DNA of 64,000 bases, taken from Halobacterium wangiae. Its GTDB lineage: Archaea > Halobacteriota > Halobacteria > Halobacteriales > Halobacteriaceae. A program made the translations under genes and the position numbers. Below the pieces are notes generated by a model, which had not been told where the DNA came from, did not search any database, and was given only the letters and a program-made list of their open reading frames with translations. Where the stretch lies: positions 2,914,001 through 2,978,000 of the forward strand of contig NZ_CP089588.1 of NCBI RefSeq assembly GCF_021249345.1, in the 5' to 3' direction. Shown in pieces: positions 17,881-25,152 of the stretch (position 1 is the first letter of the stretch; every line of letters starts with the position of its first letter).

Positions 17881-18159
17881 TCAGGGTATCGGCCGCCAGA
17901 TGGCAGTGACGACGTCGTTCTCGCGTTCCACGGAGGCGAACTCGTAGCCGCGGTCGTCCAGTTTCGGGTAGAGGTGCTGGGGCGCGCGGTCGTTGACCTG
18001 CACGAGCACTGTCTCCTCGGGGAGGTCCGGGAGCAACTCGAGAGTCCTGACCAGCGGGTTCGGCGGCCCGAGGTCCCGGACGTCGAGGAGTTCGTGGTCG
18101 CGGTCCAGTGGTGCGCCGGTCCCGTCGAAGTGGGTCTCCCAGTCGGTGGTCGCGGCCAT
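17881..18159 (-). CDS. DUF2249 domain protein (second copy)
   Basis: This 92-residue protein has the core LLDVRDLGPPNPLVRTLEL, then VLVQVNDRAPQHLYPKLDDRGYEF and a C-terminal strand. It is a DUF2249 relative transcribed divergently from the Bat-type regulator at 18269. The operator 18198-18209 has its centre exactly 44.5 bp upstream of this ATG. Its stop lies two bases past the convergent cupin stop. Confidence 0.85.
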   Translation of the reverse strand: MAATTDWETHFDGTGAPLDRDHELLDVRDLGPPNPLVRTLELLPDLPEETVLVQVNDRAPQHLYPKLDDRGYEFASVERENDVVTAIWRPIP

Positions 18160-18197
18160 AGGGCTACGTAGGGCGGGAGAGGACTGACCGGTTCCCC

Positions 18198-18209
18198 CGA
18201 ACGCGTTCG
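18198..18209. promoter_or_regulatory. NarO-like operator, left of tandem pair
   Basis: CGAACGCGTTCG is a perfect palindrome, centred 44.5 bp upstream of the minus-strand DUF2249 start at 18159. It is one of two sites in the divergent promoter, with centres 14 bp apart. Confidence 0.72.
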
Positions 18210-18211
18210 AG

Positions 18212-18223
18212 CGAACATGTTCG
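18212..18223. promoter_or_regulatory. NarO-like operator, right of tandem pair
   Basis: CGAACATGTTCG is a perfect palindrome, centred 51.5 bp upstream of the regulator ATG at 18269. It could serve autoregulation. Confidence 0.68.
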
Positions 18224-18255
18224 GGAAGCATTCATGGGGCTCCGGTGGGTACGTC

Positions 18256-18267
18256 CGAACATCTTCG
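18256..18267. promoter_or_regulatory. NarO-like operator variant at the regulator start
   Basis: CGAACATCTTCG (one mismatch) ends one base before the regulator ATG. A protein bound here would block initiation, so negative autoregulation is possible. Confidence 0.4.
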
Positions 18268-18268
18268 C

Positions 18269-18922
18269 ATGGCCCGCGCCCAACTCACCATCGACCTGCC
18301 CGACTCGGTCTGGATCTCGCAGATCTCCGCCGCCCACCCGGACACGCTGTTCCGCGTGCTCGCGGCGTTCTCCCACGAGAACGAGGGCGTCGCGCTCCTC
18401 GAACTGAGCGGCCCGGACGTCGTCGAGGTGCTCCAGGCGATGCAGGCCGAGGAGTCCGTCCTCAGCCTCGAACCGCTCGAACGCGACGACGACTCCGTGC
18501 TCGTCCAGTTCGAGACCGACGAACCACTGCTGCTGTTCACGCTCCGGGAGGCCGGCCTCCCACTCGAACCGCCGCTGGAGTTGACCGGCGGGAAGGCCAG
18601 CCTCGAGGTGGTCGCCCCGCACGCGAAGCTCTCGGCGCTGCGGGAACAGCTCGACGCCTTCGGCATGGAGTTCGACGTCGGCTACCTCTACGAGTCCGGG
18701 GACTCCGAGCGACTGCTGACGCCGCGCCAGCAGGAACTGCTCGTCGCCGCCATCGAGGCCGGCTACTACGACACCCCGCGGGAGTGCACGCTCACCGAAC
18801 TCGCGGAGGAAGTGGACACGGCCAAGTCGACGCTCAGCGAGACGCTCCACCGCGCCGAGGAGACGGCCATCAAGCAGTTCGCCACCAACCTCCCGCAGTT
18901 CGCCGACGAGACCCTCGCCTGA
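18269..18922 (+). CDS. Bat/NarO/DmsR-type HTH_10 transcriptional regulator
   Basis: This 217-residue protein has an N-terminal domain typical of haloarchaeal Bat-like proteins (LTIDLPDSVWISQISAAHPD). Its C-terminal HTH_10 domain reads LTPRQQELLVAAIEAGYYDTP, then CTLTELAEEVDTAKSTLSET and LHRAEETAIKQF. NarO and DmsR, which activate anaerobic nitrate or DMSO respiration genes, share this fold. I see no N-terminal Cys cluster like that reported for NarO, so redox sensing may differ. Three CGAAC-type sites precede it, suggesting autoregulation. The ATG at 18269 was preferred to an upstream GTG at 18245 because MARAQLTIDLP matches the family start. Confidence 0.85.
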   Translation: MARAQLTIDLPDSVWISQISAAHPDTLFRVLAAFSHENEGVALLELSGPDVVEVLQAMQAEESVLSLEPLERDDDSVLVQFETDEPLLLFTLREAGLPLEPPLELTGGKASLEVVAPHAKLSALREQLDAFGMEFDVGYLYESGDSERLLTPRQQELLVAAIEAGYYDTPRECTLTELAEEVDTAKSTLSETLHRAEETAIKQFATNLPQFADETLA

Positions 18923-18924
18923 GG

Positions 18925-18936
18925 CGAACACGTTCG
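18925..18936. promoter_or_regulatory. NarO-like operator of the heme-copper-like gene
   Basis: CGAACACGTTCG is a perfect palindrome, centred 44.5 bp upstream of the ATG at 18975. Confidence 0.72.
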
Positions 18937-18974
18937 GCGGAACCGACAGCCGCGGGGCCGCCCTCGGTTCCACT

Positions 18975-20297
18975 ATGAGCGCCGTCCCCGGCGGACTCTC
19001 AACCGACCAGCAGCCCCCGATGACGGTGCCACTGCGCTACTTCCTCGTCGGCTTCGCCTTCCTCCTCGCGGGCGGTGGCGTCGGCCTCGCTGGCCTGCTG
19101 GACAGCGCGCCGGGCCTCGCTGCGCTCGCACACGTCCACCTCCTCCTCGTCGGCTGGGTCTGTCTCACCATCATGGGCGCGATGACCCAGTTCGTCCCCG
19201 TCTGGTCGAACGTCCCGCTGCACTCCCGGCGGCTCGCAAACGTCACCCTCGCGCTCGTCACCGTCGGCGTCGCCGGTCTGGCGTGGTCGTTCCTCGCCGC
19301 CCGGCCACACTGGATCCACGGCTTCGGTGGCATCCTCCTGACCGGCATCTGGACGTTCGCGTACAACCTCGGGCGGACGCTCGCGCGGGTCGAGCGGTTC
19401 GACGCCACCGAGGCCCACTTCGCGTTCGCGCTCGGCAGTTTCGCCGTCGTCGGGACGCTGGGCTTCCTGCTCGCGCTCGACTTCACGATGCCAGTCTTCC
19501 CGGCAGCAGGCGTCACGCGTCCGCAGGTCGTCGGCGCACACGCCACGCTCGCGGTGTTCGGCGCCGTCCTCGCCACCGTGTTCGGCGCCCTCTACCAGCT
19601 CGCGACGATGTTCACGCAGACGGAGCTCCACGGAGTAGACGGCCACCTCGCGCGAGTCGAGTACACCTACCCCGCCGGAGTCGTCGCACTGGCGACCGGG
19701 CGGCTGCTCGCGGTCCGGTGGCTCGCGCTCGTCGGCGCCGCGCTGGTCGTCGCTGGCGTGGTCGCGTTCGCGGTCGTTCTCGCGCGGAAGCTCGCGGAGA
19801 CGCAGGTCGAACGCACGCCGATGCTCACGCGGTACGCCGTCGTCGCCGTCGCTCTCGTCGCCTGGAGCGTCTCTACAGCGACCGCCTGGGTGCGCGACCC
19901 TCTCTCGCGGGCGACCCTGTTCGGCCCCGAGGTCGGGGTGCACCTGCTGTTCGTCGGTGTCGTCGGCTTCGTCGTGGCGGGGTCGCTGTATCACGTCGTC
20001 CCGTTCGTCGTGTGGGTCCACCAGTACAGCGACCGCCTCGGCTTCGAGCCCGTGCCGATGATCGACGACCTCTACGACGACAGGCTGGCGGCCGTCGACT
20101 GGACGCTGCTCGTCGTCGGCGCACTCGCACTGGTACTCTCGCGAGCGGGCGTGCTCCCGGAGGTGGTCGCAGTAGTCGGGGGCGTCCTCCTGCTCGTCGG
20201 GTTCGTCTTGTTCGCGGCGAACCTCCTCGGCGTCGTCTGGCGACACGGTCGCGTCCGCTCAGGGTGGCTCGGCGGTCGACCCGAGGACGCCGACTGA
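18975..20297 (+). CDS. Heme-copper oxidase subunit I-like / NnrS-like membrane protein
   Basis: This 440-residue protein has about 12 membrane helices. Conserved-looking His residues lie in helices or at helix ends (AHVHLLLVGWV, RPHWIHGFGG, VGAHATLAVFG, GVHLLFVGVVG, LYHVVPFVVWVHQ). The pattern HVHLLLVGW...MGAMTQFVPVW recalls heme-copper oxidase subunit I relatives and NnrS, a denitrification-linked heme-copper protein. I cannot assign catalytic metal sites by eye, so enzyme versus NO-stress protein stays open. A perfect operator at the standard distance places it in the same regulon as its neighbours. Confidence 0.65.
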   Translation: MSAVPGGLSTDQQPPMTVPLRYFLVGFAFLLAGGGVGLAGLLDSAPGLAALAHVHLLLVGWVCLTIMGAMTQFVPVWSNVPLHSRRLANVTLALVTVGVAGLAWSFLAARPHWIHGFGGILLTGIWTFAYNLGRTLARVERFDATEAHFAFALGSFAVVGTLGFLLALDFTMPVFPAAGVTRPQVVGAHATLAVFGAVLATVFGALYQLATMFTQTELHGVDGHLARVEYTYPAGVVALATGRLLAVRWLALVGAALVVAGVVAFAVVLARKLAETQVERTPMLTRYAVVAVALVAWSVSTATAWVRDPLSRATLFGPEVGVHLLFVGVVGFVVAGSLYHVVPFVVWVHQYSDRLGFEPVPMIDDLYDDRLAAVDWTLLVVGALALVLSRAGVLPEVVAVVGGVLLLVGFVLFAANLLGVVWRHGRVRSGWLGGRPEDAD

Positions 20298-20347
20298 CGG
20301 GGCAACCGTTTTGGTCGCGAGTGGCAAACGTTCACACGGGACCGACA

Positions 20348-20542
20348 ATGGCTGAACACCGCCGATACTACCAGTACCAGTGCGAGGACTGCGGGTTCCG
20401 AACGCGCTCTCCCGACCGGGCGGAGGCCATCGACGTCGTCCAGCGACACGAGCGCGAGCAACACGACGCGGACCGCGACGAGGACGCCATCACGTCGGAG
20501 CTGCGAGAGCTCGAACTGGAGGGGCTGCCGGAGAACTCCTGA
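20348..20542 (+). CDS. Small zinc-finger-like protein
   Basis: This 64-residue protein has a single CxxC...HxxxxxH unit (YQCEDCGFRTRS, then VVQRHEREQHD), like a degenerate C2H2 finger, followed by an acidic helix. Such small fingers are abundant in haloarchaea and mostly uncharacterised. It starts at 20348 downstream of the heme-copper-like gene. No clear operator precedes it. Confidence 0.72.
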   Translation: MAEHRRYYQYQCEDCGFRTRSPDRAEAIDVVQRHEREQHDADRDEDAITSELRELELEGLPENS

Positions 20543-20557
20543 CGGGCGGCGTCGCCG

Positions 20558-20863
20558 CTACTCGACGTGGACTCGCGTGACGTGACCGCCACAGCCACAC
20601 TGCTCGACGTACTCCCAGTCGACGCCGTCGTCGAGGGCGTCCGCGAGCGCGCCGAAGAGGTACGTCTCCGGGTGGCCGTGGTCGCCGTGGGTGACGAGGT
20701 TGACGTGGTAGCCCGGGGCGGTGTGTTCGACCGCGTCGACGGCCTCCTCGACGACGAGGGCCGGGTCCTCGGCGTGGCGGGGCTTCTCGAGGTTCGCGGA
20801 CCAGGAGTTCTCGTGGACGCCGTCGGTCACGCTCTCGACGTCGTCGTGGGATACTGATGTCAT
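20558..20863 (-). CDS. CGCGG-type putative radical-SAM-modified peptide precursor
   Basis: This 101-residue protein ends QCGCGGHVTRVHVE. Cys89 and Cys91 are its only cysteines, and ten His residues are spread along it. That C-terminus matches what I recall as the haloarchaeal CGCGG family, named in public annotation as a putative rSAM-modified RiPP. The start at 20863 was chosen over upstream in-frame codons; it places a perfect operator 44.5 bp upstream. Candidate modifying enzymes lie at 23532 and 25153 and an rSAM-partner protein at 24737. No modification has been shown. It could instead be a metal-binding protein using the CGC motif. Confidence 0.72.
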   Translation of the reverse strand: MTSVSHDDVESVTDGVHENSWSANLEKPRHAEDPALVVEEAVDAVEHTAPGYHVNLVTHGDHGHPETYLFGALADALDDGVDWEYVEQCGCGGHVTRVHVE

Positions 20864-20901
20864 GGTGGTTCGTAGGTCAGCTACCAGGGAGTAGAGCGTG
20901 C

Positions 20902-20913
20902 CGAACACGTTCG
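20902..20913. promoter_or_regulatory. NarO-like operator of the CGCGG gene
   Basis: CGAACACGTTCG is a perfect palindrome, centred 44.5 bp upstream of the minus-strand ATG at 20863. Confidence 0.72.
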
Positions 20914-20927
20914 GGCGAGAACTGTCA

Positions 20928-20938
20928 CGAACGATTCG
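20928..20938. promoter_or_regulatory. Weak NarO-like site of the Nudix gene
   Basis: CGAACGATTCG is one base shorter than the other sites but keeps CGAA and TTCG. Its centre is 45 bp upstream of the Nudix ATG at 20978, matching the regulon spacing. Confidence 0.35.
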
Positions 20939-20977
20939 ACGGCAGAACTAAATGCTGGCGTGTTGTCAGGTGTGCCG

Positions 20978-21568
20978 ATGACTGTCGAGGACTGGCCCCG
21001 GGTCCGCGCGCAGGTCGCCGAACGGACGGATCGCGTTCTCGCCGACCTGCGGGCCGACTGGGGGACGACACGGACCGTCGACACCCTCGAGTTCGGGCCG
21101 CGCTCGTTCGACCCCGACGAACCGCCGGCGACCGTCGAGGACCAACTGGAGCGTATCGGCGGCATCGCGTCCGTGATCGTGTTCTACACGGCCACCCGCG
21201 AGGAGACGGTGCTCGTCTACAACCCCGGCGGCTTCTGGGAACCGCCGGGCGGCGTCGTCGAACGCGACCAGACGCCGGCAGACGCGGCGCGCGCCGAGGC
21301 TCGCGAGGAGACAGGACTCGACGTCGAACTCACGGACCTGCTGTACACCGGCCGCATCGAGTTCCAGTACGCGAACGGCGCGAGCGTCCCGCTCCCCCTC
21401 GCACAGTTCGTCGGTCACCGCGTCGACGGCTCCCTCGAGATCGAGCGCGAGGGCTCGGACCACCCCGGCGTGACCCGGGCGACGGGGCTGTTCGACGCGG
21501 CGACGTTGCCCGAGGACGCCCGAGAGCACGACGAGATTCGGCGATTGCTCGCGGACACTACGGACTGA
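20978..21568 (+). CDS. Nudix hydrolase
   Basis: This 196-residue protein has a helical N-terminal part and a Nudix domain. The Nudix box runs GGVVERDQ, then AARAEAREETGLDV. The EExG metal-binding core is intact, while the usual first Glu and first Arg of the box are Gln and Ala. The fold hydrolyses nucleoside diphosphates linked to a moiety X; the substrate is unknown. It diverges from the CGCGG gene, and a weak operator sits at the standard distance. Confidence 0.85.
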   Translation: MTVEDWPRVRAQVAERTDRVLADLRADWGTTRTVDTLEFGPRSFDPDEPPATVEDQLERIGGIASVIVFYTATREETVLVYNPGGFWEPPGGVVERDQTPADAARAEAREETGLDVELTDLLYTGRIEFQYANGASVPLPLAQFVGHRVDGSLEIEREGSDHPGVTRATGLFDAATLPEDAREHDEIRRLLADTTD

Positions 21569-21587
21569 CGGCCTGGCATCGGCCACC

Positions 21588-21599
21588 CGAACGTGTCCG
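21588..21599. promoter_or_regulatory. NarO-like site, upstream member
   Basis: CGAACGTGTCCG has one mismatch to the palindrome and lies 75 bp upstream of a perfect copy. No start codon stands at the usual distance, so it may be auxiliary. Confidence 0.4.
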
Positions 21600-21662
21600 G
21601 GTCGATAGCCGCCCGCCGAGAATCGCGAACCCGGAGAGATTCGACCCGGACCCCGCGTAGCG

Positions 21663-21674
21663 CGAACGTGTTCG
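21663..21674. promoter_or_regulatory. NarO-like operator of the small membrane protein gene
   Basis: CGAACGTGTTCG is a perfect palindrome, centred 44.5 bp upstream of the GTG at 21713, which helped choose that start. Confidence 0.7.
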
Positions 21675-21712
21675 GGGTCACACACTCCGGCCGGCCGCTC
21701 TTCTCGCTGGGT

Positions 21713-21898
21713 GTGACTAGTTCGACCCACTCCGTACTCACCCAGGTGCTCGTGGCGCGACGCCTCGAACTCGCCCTCGTCGCGCTCGCCGCCACCCTGG
21801 CGTTCGTCCTCGACGGCCCGGGCGCAGTCGCCATCGCGGCCGTCGTCGGGTTCTTTGTCGCGAAGTCCGTCGACAGTCTCCGCCGTACCCTCGCGTAG
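21713..21898 (+). CDS. Small membrane protein
   Basis: This 61-residue product starts at a GTG. It has two hydrophobic spans (ELALVALAATLAFVLDG, then GAVAIAAVVGFFVAKSV) and a basic tail (SLRRTLA). The frame is open upstream, but the residues there are arginine-rich and overlap the operator. The operator spacing supports the GTG at 21713. It is followed directly by the third DUF2249 gene. Its function is unknown. Confidence 0.6.
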   Translation: MTSSTHSVLTQVLVARRLELALVALAATLAFVLDGPGAVAIAAVVGFFVAKSVDSLRRTLA

Positions 21899-21899
21899 C

Positions 21900-21911
21900 T
21901 GAACATCTTCG
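21900..21911. promoter_or_regulatory. NarO-like site variant of the third DUF2249 gene
   Basis: TGAACATCTTCG differs from the palindrome at two positions but lies 45.5 bp upstream of the ATG at 21951. Confidence 0.5.
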
Positions 21912-21950
21912 GGGCAACCGCCTCACGCCCGCCCCGAGTACGTGCAGTCG

Positions 21951-22181
21951 ATGCCCGCCGACTACGACGTGCGCCTCGACGCGCGGGAGATCGACGGCGA
22001 ACCGTTCAGCGACATCGTCGCCGAGCTGGAGACGCTCGGAGATCGAGAGACGCTGCTGCTGGTGAACAGCTTCGAGCCGGAACCCCTCTACAGCGTACTG
22101 GCGGACCGAGGCTTCGAACACGATACGGAGCGGGCCGGTGACGACGAGTGGCGTGTCTACATCACGACGGCGGCCGAGTAG
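21951..22181 (+). CDS. DUF2249 domain protein (third copy)
   Basis: This 76-residue protein reads YDVRLDAREIDGEPFSDIVAE, then LLLVNSFEPEPLYSVLADRGFEHD. It shares the DUF2249 fold and the EPEPLY/DPKPLF motif of the copies at 17353 and 17881. The ATG at 21951 was preferred to a GTG at 21942 on operator spacing and family start. It converges on the second Bat-type regulator. Confidence 0.82.
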   Translation: MPADYDVRLDAREIDGEPFSDIVAELETLGDRETLLLVNSFEPEPLYSVLADRGFEHDTERAGDDEWRVYITTAAE

Positions 22182-22220
22182 ACGGACGGAGCGAACTCGG
22201 CCCGGTGGTCGACACGTCGG

Positions 22221-22895
22221 TCAGCGCCGACCGACCAGGAACTGCTCGACGATGCGAGCCGTCCCACGGCGAACCGTCTCGCTCGCGGTCGACTTGTCCA
22301 CGTCGAGCGAGTCCGCCAGCTCTGCGAGGGTACAGTCCCTGGGCACCTCGAAGTACCCCTCCCGGAGTGCCGCGGCGACGCACTCTCGCTGCCGCTCGGT
22401 CAACAGTGCGTCCCCCTCCTCCACCTGGACGACCGTGAGGAGCTCGTACTGACGGTCGCTGGCGTCGAGCGCGTCGCCGAACGCCTCGAACTGGTCTCTC
22501 GTCGCGGTCACGTCGAACTCCATCTCCCCGTCCTCGACGACCAGCGGGAACTCCGGCGGCAGCGACGACTCCCGGAGGAACTCGTACAGTCCCTGCTCGC
22601 CGACCTCGTACTGGCTGATAGCACGGTGAGCGTCCGAGTGCAGACGTTCGAGCGTCCGGACGTCGGGGTGGTCCTCGATTGCGGTGGTGACCTCGTCGGG
22701 GTCGGCGGCCAGCACCTCGCCGAGTTCCAGCGAGCGGTCGCCCTTTGGGACGCCCGTGAGGAGTCGGAACGTCGCGTCCGAGAACGACGTCGAGAGCTCC
22801 GCGACCCAGACGTCCGCGGGCAGCACCACCCGGAACCGGGCGCGAATCAGCGTCCCTCCCCCCGTCCGTGTTCGGAAGCCATCATCCCGCTCCAC
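22221..22895 (-). CDS. Bat-type HTH_10 transcriptional regulator (second)
   Basis: This protein of 224 residues is related to the regulator at 18269. Its N-terminal region (RFRVVLPADVWVAELSTSFSD) aligns with that protein's, and its HTH_10 domain reads LTERQRECVAAALREGYFEVP, then CTLAELADSLDVDKSTASETV. It may be the activator that reads the CGAAC sites, or a paralogue with its own targets. It follows the 4-TM gene by 28 bp and is probably cotranscribed with it, under the variant palindrome at 23437. Confidence 0.85.
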   Translation of the reverse strand: MERDDGFRTRTGGGTLIRARFRVVLPADVWVAELSTSFSDATFRLLTGVPKGDRSLELGEVLAADPDEVTTAIEDHPDVRTLERLHSDAHRAISQYEVGEQGLYEFLRESSLPPEFPLVVEDGEMEFDVTATRDQFEAFGDALDASDRQYELLTVVQVEEGDALLTERQRECVAAALREGYFEVPRDCTLAELADSLDVDKSTASETVRRGTARIVEQFLVGRR

Positions 22896-22923
22896 TTGCG
22901 CGTGATACGGTAAAAACGTCGGG

Positions 22924-23400
22924 TCACTCGGGGCCGTCTACCGTCGCTTCGCTCCGCCGCCAGAGGACGGCGGCGTAGGCGGACCCGACGACGACCGACG
23001 CGATGAGCGCGAGCAGCGTGGCGAACGCGAGGTAGCCGACGACCGGGCTGGCGTAGGGAGCCACCACGTCCCGTGGCGGCTCGACCGCCCACGGACTGAG
23101 GTGAAGGTACGCGAGCATGGCAGCGCTGAACGCGAAGAAGCCGGCCCAGTATCTGGCGTCGACGCGTCTGGTCCCCGAGAGGTAGAGGCTGATGGCGATG
23201 AGCGCGTAGATGGCGAGGCTGTACGTGAACGGGTTCACTTCCGGTGTGAGTGGCCAGCCGACGTGGTTGCCACGGACGACGTGGTCGACGTGGTGGGCCG
23301 CCCCGAGGAGCGTCGGGGCCGCGACGAACACGTAGAACAGCGGTTCGAGGCTCCGGTCGTTCGCCGTCTCGTCGTCGGGCAGTCGGCCGTCGAACACCAT
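22924..23400 (-). CDS. Four-helix membrane protein with HHxDH motif
   Basis: This 158-residue protein has four predicted helices. At the start of the loop after helix 1 is AAHHVDHVVRGNHVGWP, rich in His near the membrane surface, a possible heme or metal site. The ATG at 23400 is set by the variant operator 42.5 bp upstream and by the absence of protein-like sequence beyond it. It is first in an operon with the second Bat-type regulator. I cannot name a family. Confidence 0.72.
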   Translation of the reverse strand: MVFDGRLPDDETANDRSLEPLFYVFVAAPTLLGAAHHVDHVVRGNHVGWPLTPEVNPFTYSLAIYALIAISLYLSGTRRVDARYWAGFFAFSAAMLAYLHLSPWAVEPPRDVVAPYASPVVGYLAFATLLALIASVVVGSAYAAVLWRRSEATVDGPE

Positions 23401-23436
23401 ATCGGGTCGTCGGCCGGTGCCCCGTTCAGTGTTCCC

Positions 23437-23448
23437 CCAACATGTTGG
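23437..23448. promoter_or_regulatory. Variant palindrome CCAACATGTTGG
   Basis: A perfect 12-bp palindrome that keeps the AACATGTT core but swaps the outer CG/CG pairs for CC/GG. Its centre is 42.5 bp upstream of the minus-strand ATG at 23400. Confidence 0.5.
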
Positions 23449-23531
23449 TGGCGACGTCGCTGGTCGCTCGAACGACGGCGAGACGACTGACGGCGCGAGA
23501 GTAGTGGCCGACGAGGAGAGCGTGACCGACG

Positions 23532-24740
23532 TCAGTCTGCGGTCGCGTCGCCGCGACTGTGCCCCGGTCGACGCTCGTCCTCCGTCAGGTAGCACTTCGG
23601 GTCGGGGGCAAACGGGCCGCCCGCGCTCAGCGCGCGAAGCCGCGACCCGCCGCGGCAGACGGGCTGGTACTGGCAGTTCTGGCAGCGCCTACCGAGGCGG
23701 TGCTCGCGCTCCCGGAGGCCCGCTAGCAGTGGGTTCGTCTCGTCGGTCCAGATGTCGCCGAACGAGCGGTCGCGGACGTTCCCGAGGCTGTACCCCTGCC
23801 AGAACTGCGTCAGGTGAACGTTGCCTTGGTAGTCGACGTCCGCGATGCGCTCGCCCGTCGGGTCGCCGCCGTTGGCCTCCAGGTAGCGGTGGATGTCCCG
23901 GGCCCGCTCGCTTCCGAGTTCCGACTCGGCGTACTCCACGAGGAAGCCTGCGTCGGCGTAGTTCCCCACGAGCAGCGTCTCGATCTCCTCGCCCTGGGCG
24001 TGGTACTCGCGGGTGAGGTCACAGACGGTGCGGACGGCCTCCCGGGTGTCCGCAGGCGAGAGGTCGACGTCCGCGATCTCCGCGCCACGGCCGCCGTAGT
24101 CGAGGTGGTAGAAGCAGAAGCGGTCGACGCCCACGTCGTGGAGCAGGTCGACGACGTCCGGCAGGTCCGGGGCGTTCGCCTCCGTGATGGTGTAGCGCAG
24201 GCCGGTCTTCAGGCCGGCGTCGAGGCTGTTCTCGATGCCGCGGACGGCCCGGTCGAAGGCACCCTCCTGGCCCCGGAAGGCGTCGTTGCGCTCGGGGAGG
24301 CCGTCTACGGAGACGCCCGCGTACTGCAGGCCGGCGTCCCGGAGGCTGGCGGCGCGCTCCTCGGTGAGCAGCGTCCCGTTGGTCGACAGCACCGGCCGGA
24401 TGCCCCGGTCGGCGGCGTAGGCGACGAGTTCCTCGACGTCGTCGCGGACGAGCGGTTCACCACCCGAGAACAGCACCACCGGGACGCCGAAGTCGGCAAG
24501 GTCGTCGAGCAGCGCCTTCCCCTCGGCGGTGGAGAGCTCACCCGGTGCGGTCTCCGTGTCGGCGGCCGCGTAGCAGTGCGAGCAGTAGAGGTTGCACTGC
24601 TTCGTGAGGTTCCAGACGACGACAGGCCGGCGCTGGAGGTCCTCGGTGATCTGCTCCTCGCTGGACTCGTCGGCGGCGTCGTACCGCAGACCGTCGCTCT
24701 CGGCGTCCAGCCCGCAGAGCAGTTTGCTGACCGAGATCAC
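23532..24740 (-). CDS. Radical SAM/SPASM enzyme partnered with the Htur_1727-type protein
   Basis: This protein has 402 residues. The radical SAM cluster motif is CNLYCSHC (CX3CX2C), so the enzyme should be active. The GGEP motif is LFSGGEPLVRDDVEELV. A C-terminal SPASM region carries RCQNCQYQPVCRGGSR and PKCY, expected to bind auxiliary Fe-S clusters. Its start overlaps the stop of the rSAM-partner gene. SPASM enzymes mature peptides (RiPPs) or act in the alternative heme pathway (AhbC, AhbD, NirJ). The nearby CGCGG gene favours peptide maturation, but the heme role is a real alternative. Confidence 0.85.
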   Translation of the reverse strand: MISVSKLLCGLDAESDGLRYDAADESSEEQITEDLQRRPVVVWNLTKQCNLYCSHCYAAADTETAPGELSTAEGKALLDDLADFGVPVVLFSGGEPLVRDDVEELVAYAADRGIRPVLSTNGTLLTEERAASLRDAGLQYAGVSVDGLPERNDAFRGQEGAFDRAVRGIENSLDAGLKTGLRYTITEANAPDLPDVVDLLHDVGVDRFCFYHLDYGGRGAEIADVDLSPADTREAVRTVCDLTREYHAQGEEIETLLVGNYADAGFLVEYAESELGSERARDIHRYLEANGGDPTGERIADVDYQGNVHLTQFWQGYSLGNVRDRSFGDIWTDETNPLLAGLREREHRLGRRCQNCQYQPVCRGGSRLRALSAGGPFAPDPKCYLTEDERRPGHSRGDATAD

Positions 24741-24991
24741 TGCGACTCACCTCCCGCGAGCCGGTGGGTGGTGTACCGCCGCGTCTCCTCGGCGGGACAG
24801 AGCCAGACGTCCGTCGCCGTCCAGTCGAACAGCGTCGCGGCGCGCTCGTGGGCGTCGTCTGCGTCCGCCGCGGTGACGCTCCCGACGTGTTTCAGCGGGC
24901 CACGCGCGTCGGCCCGGACGAACACCTCCCACTCGCGGCCCGTCGCGCTCCGTGGGGTCTCGAGCACTCGCGTTCGGTCGTCGTCGTCCAT
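24737..24991 (-). CDS. rSAM-partnered protein, Htur_1727 type
   Basis: This 84-residue protein reads REWEVFVRADARGPLKHVG, then SVTAADADDAHERAATLFDW and DVWLCPAEETRRYTTHRL. This matches the small haloarchaeal family that I recall as the Htur_1727 rSAM-partnered proteins. It might be a precursor-recognition element or a carrier for the enzyme. Its stop overlaps the radical SAM start. Its promoter is shared divergently with the second radical SAM gene and contains GTTCCC-N7-GGGAAC. Confidence 0.82.
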   Translation of the reverse strand: MDDDDRTRVLETPRSATGREWEVFVRADARGPLKHVGSVTAADADDAHERAATLFDWTATDVWLCPAEETRRYTTHRLAGGESQ

Positions 24992-25031
24992 GCGCTCGGC
25001 TACGCAGGACCCCGGGAAGGACGCCCCGGAC

Positions 25032-25050
25032 GTTCCCGGAGACTGGGAAC
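25032..25050. promoter_or_regulatory. GTTCCC-N7-GGGAAC inverted repeat, radical SAM promoter
   Basis: A perfect six-base inverted repeat with a seven-base spacer lies in the divergent promoter between the two radical SAM transcripts. Its centre is 50 bp upstream of the rSAM-partner start. The same arrangement occurs at 26342-26360. Confidence 0.55.
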
Positions 25051-25152
25051 GGGCACGCGCACCAAAGACCCAGGAACGTCACGCTCCAAACGAGGCGGCG
25101 CCGGTGTGTGATCCACCAACTCGCCTGCCAGGCAGCCGCCTCACGACCACAG

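Noticed and set aside
22861..22872. Imperfect CGTCCGTGTTCG near the second regulator start as an operator.
   Set aside because: It lies inside the coding sequence, and only one half-site matches.
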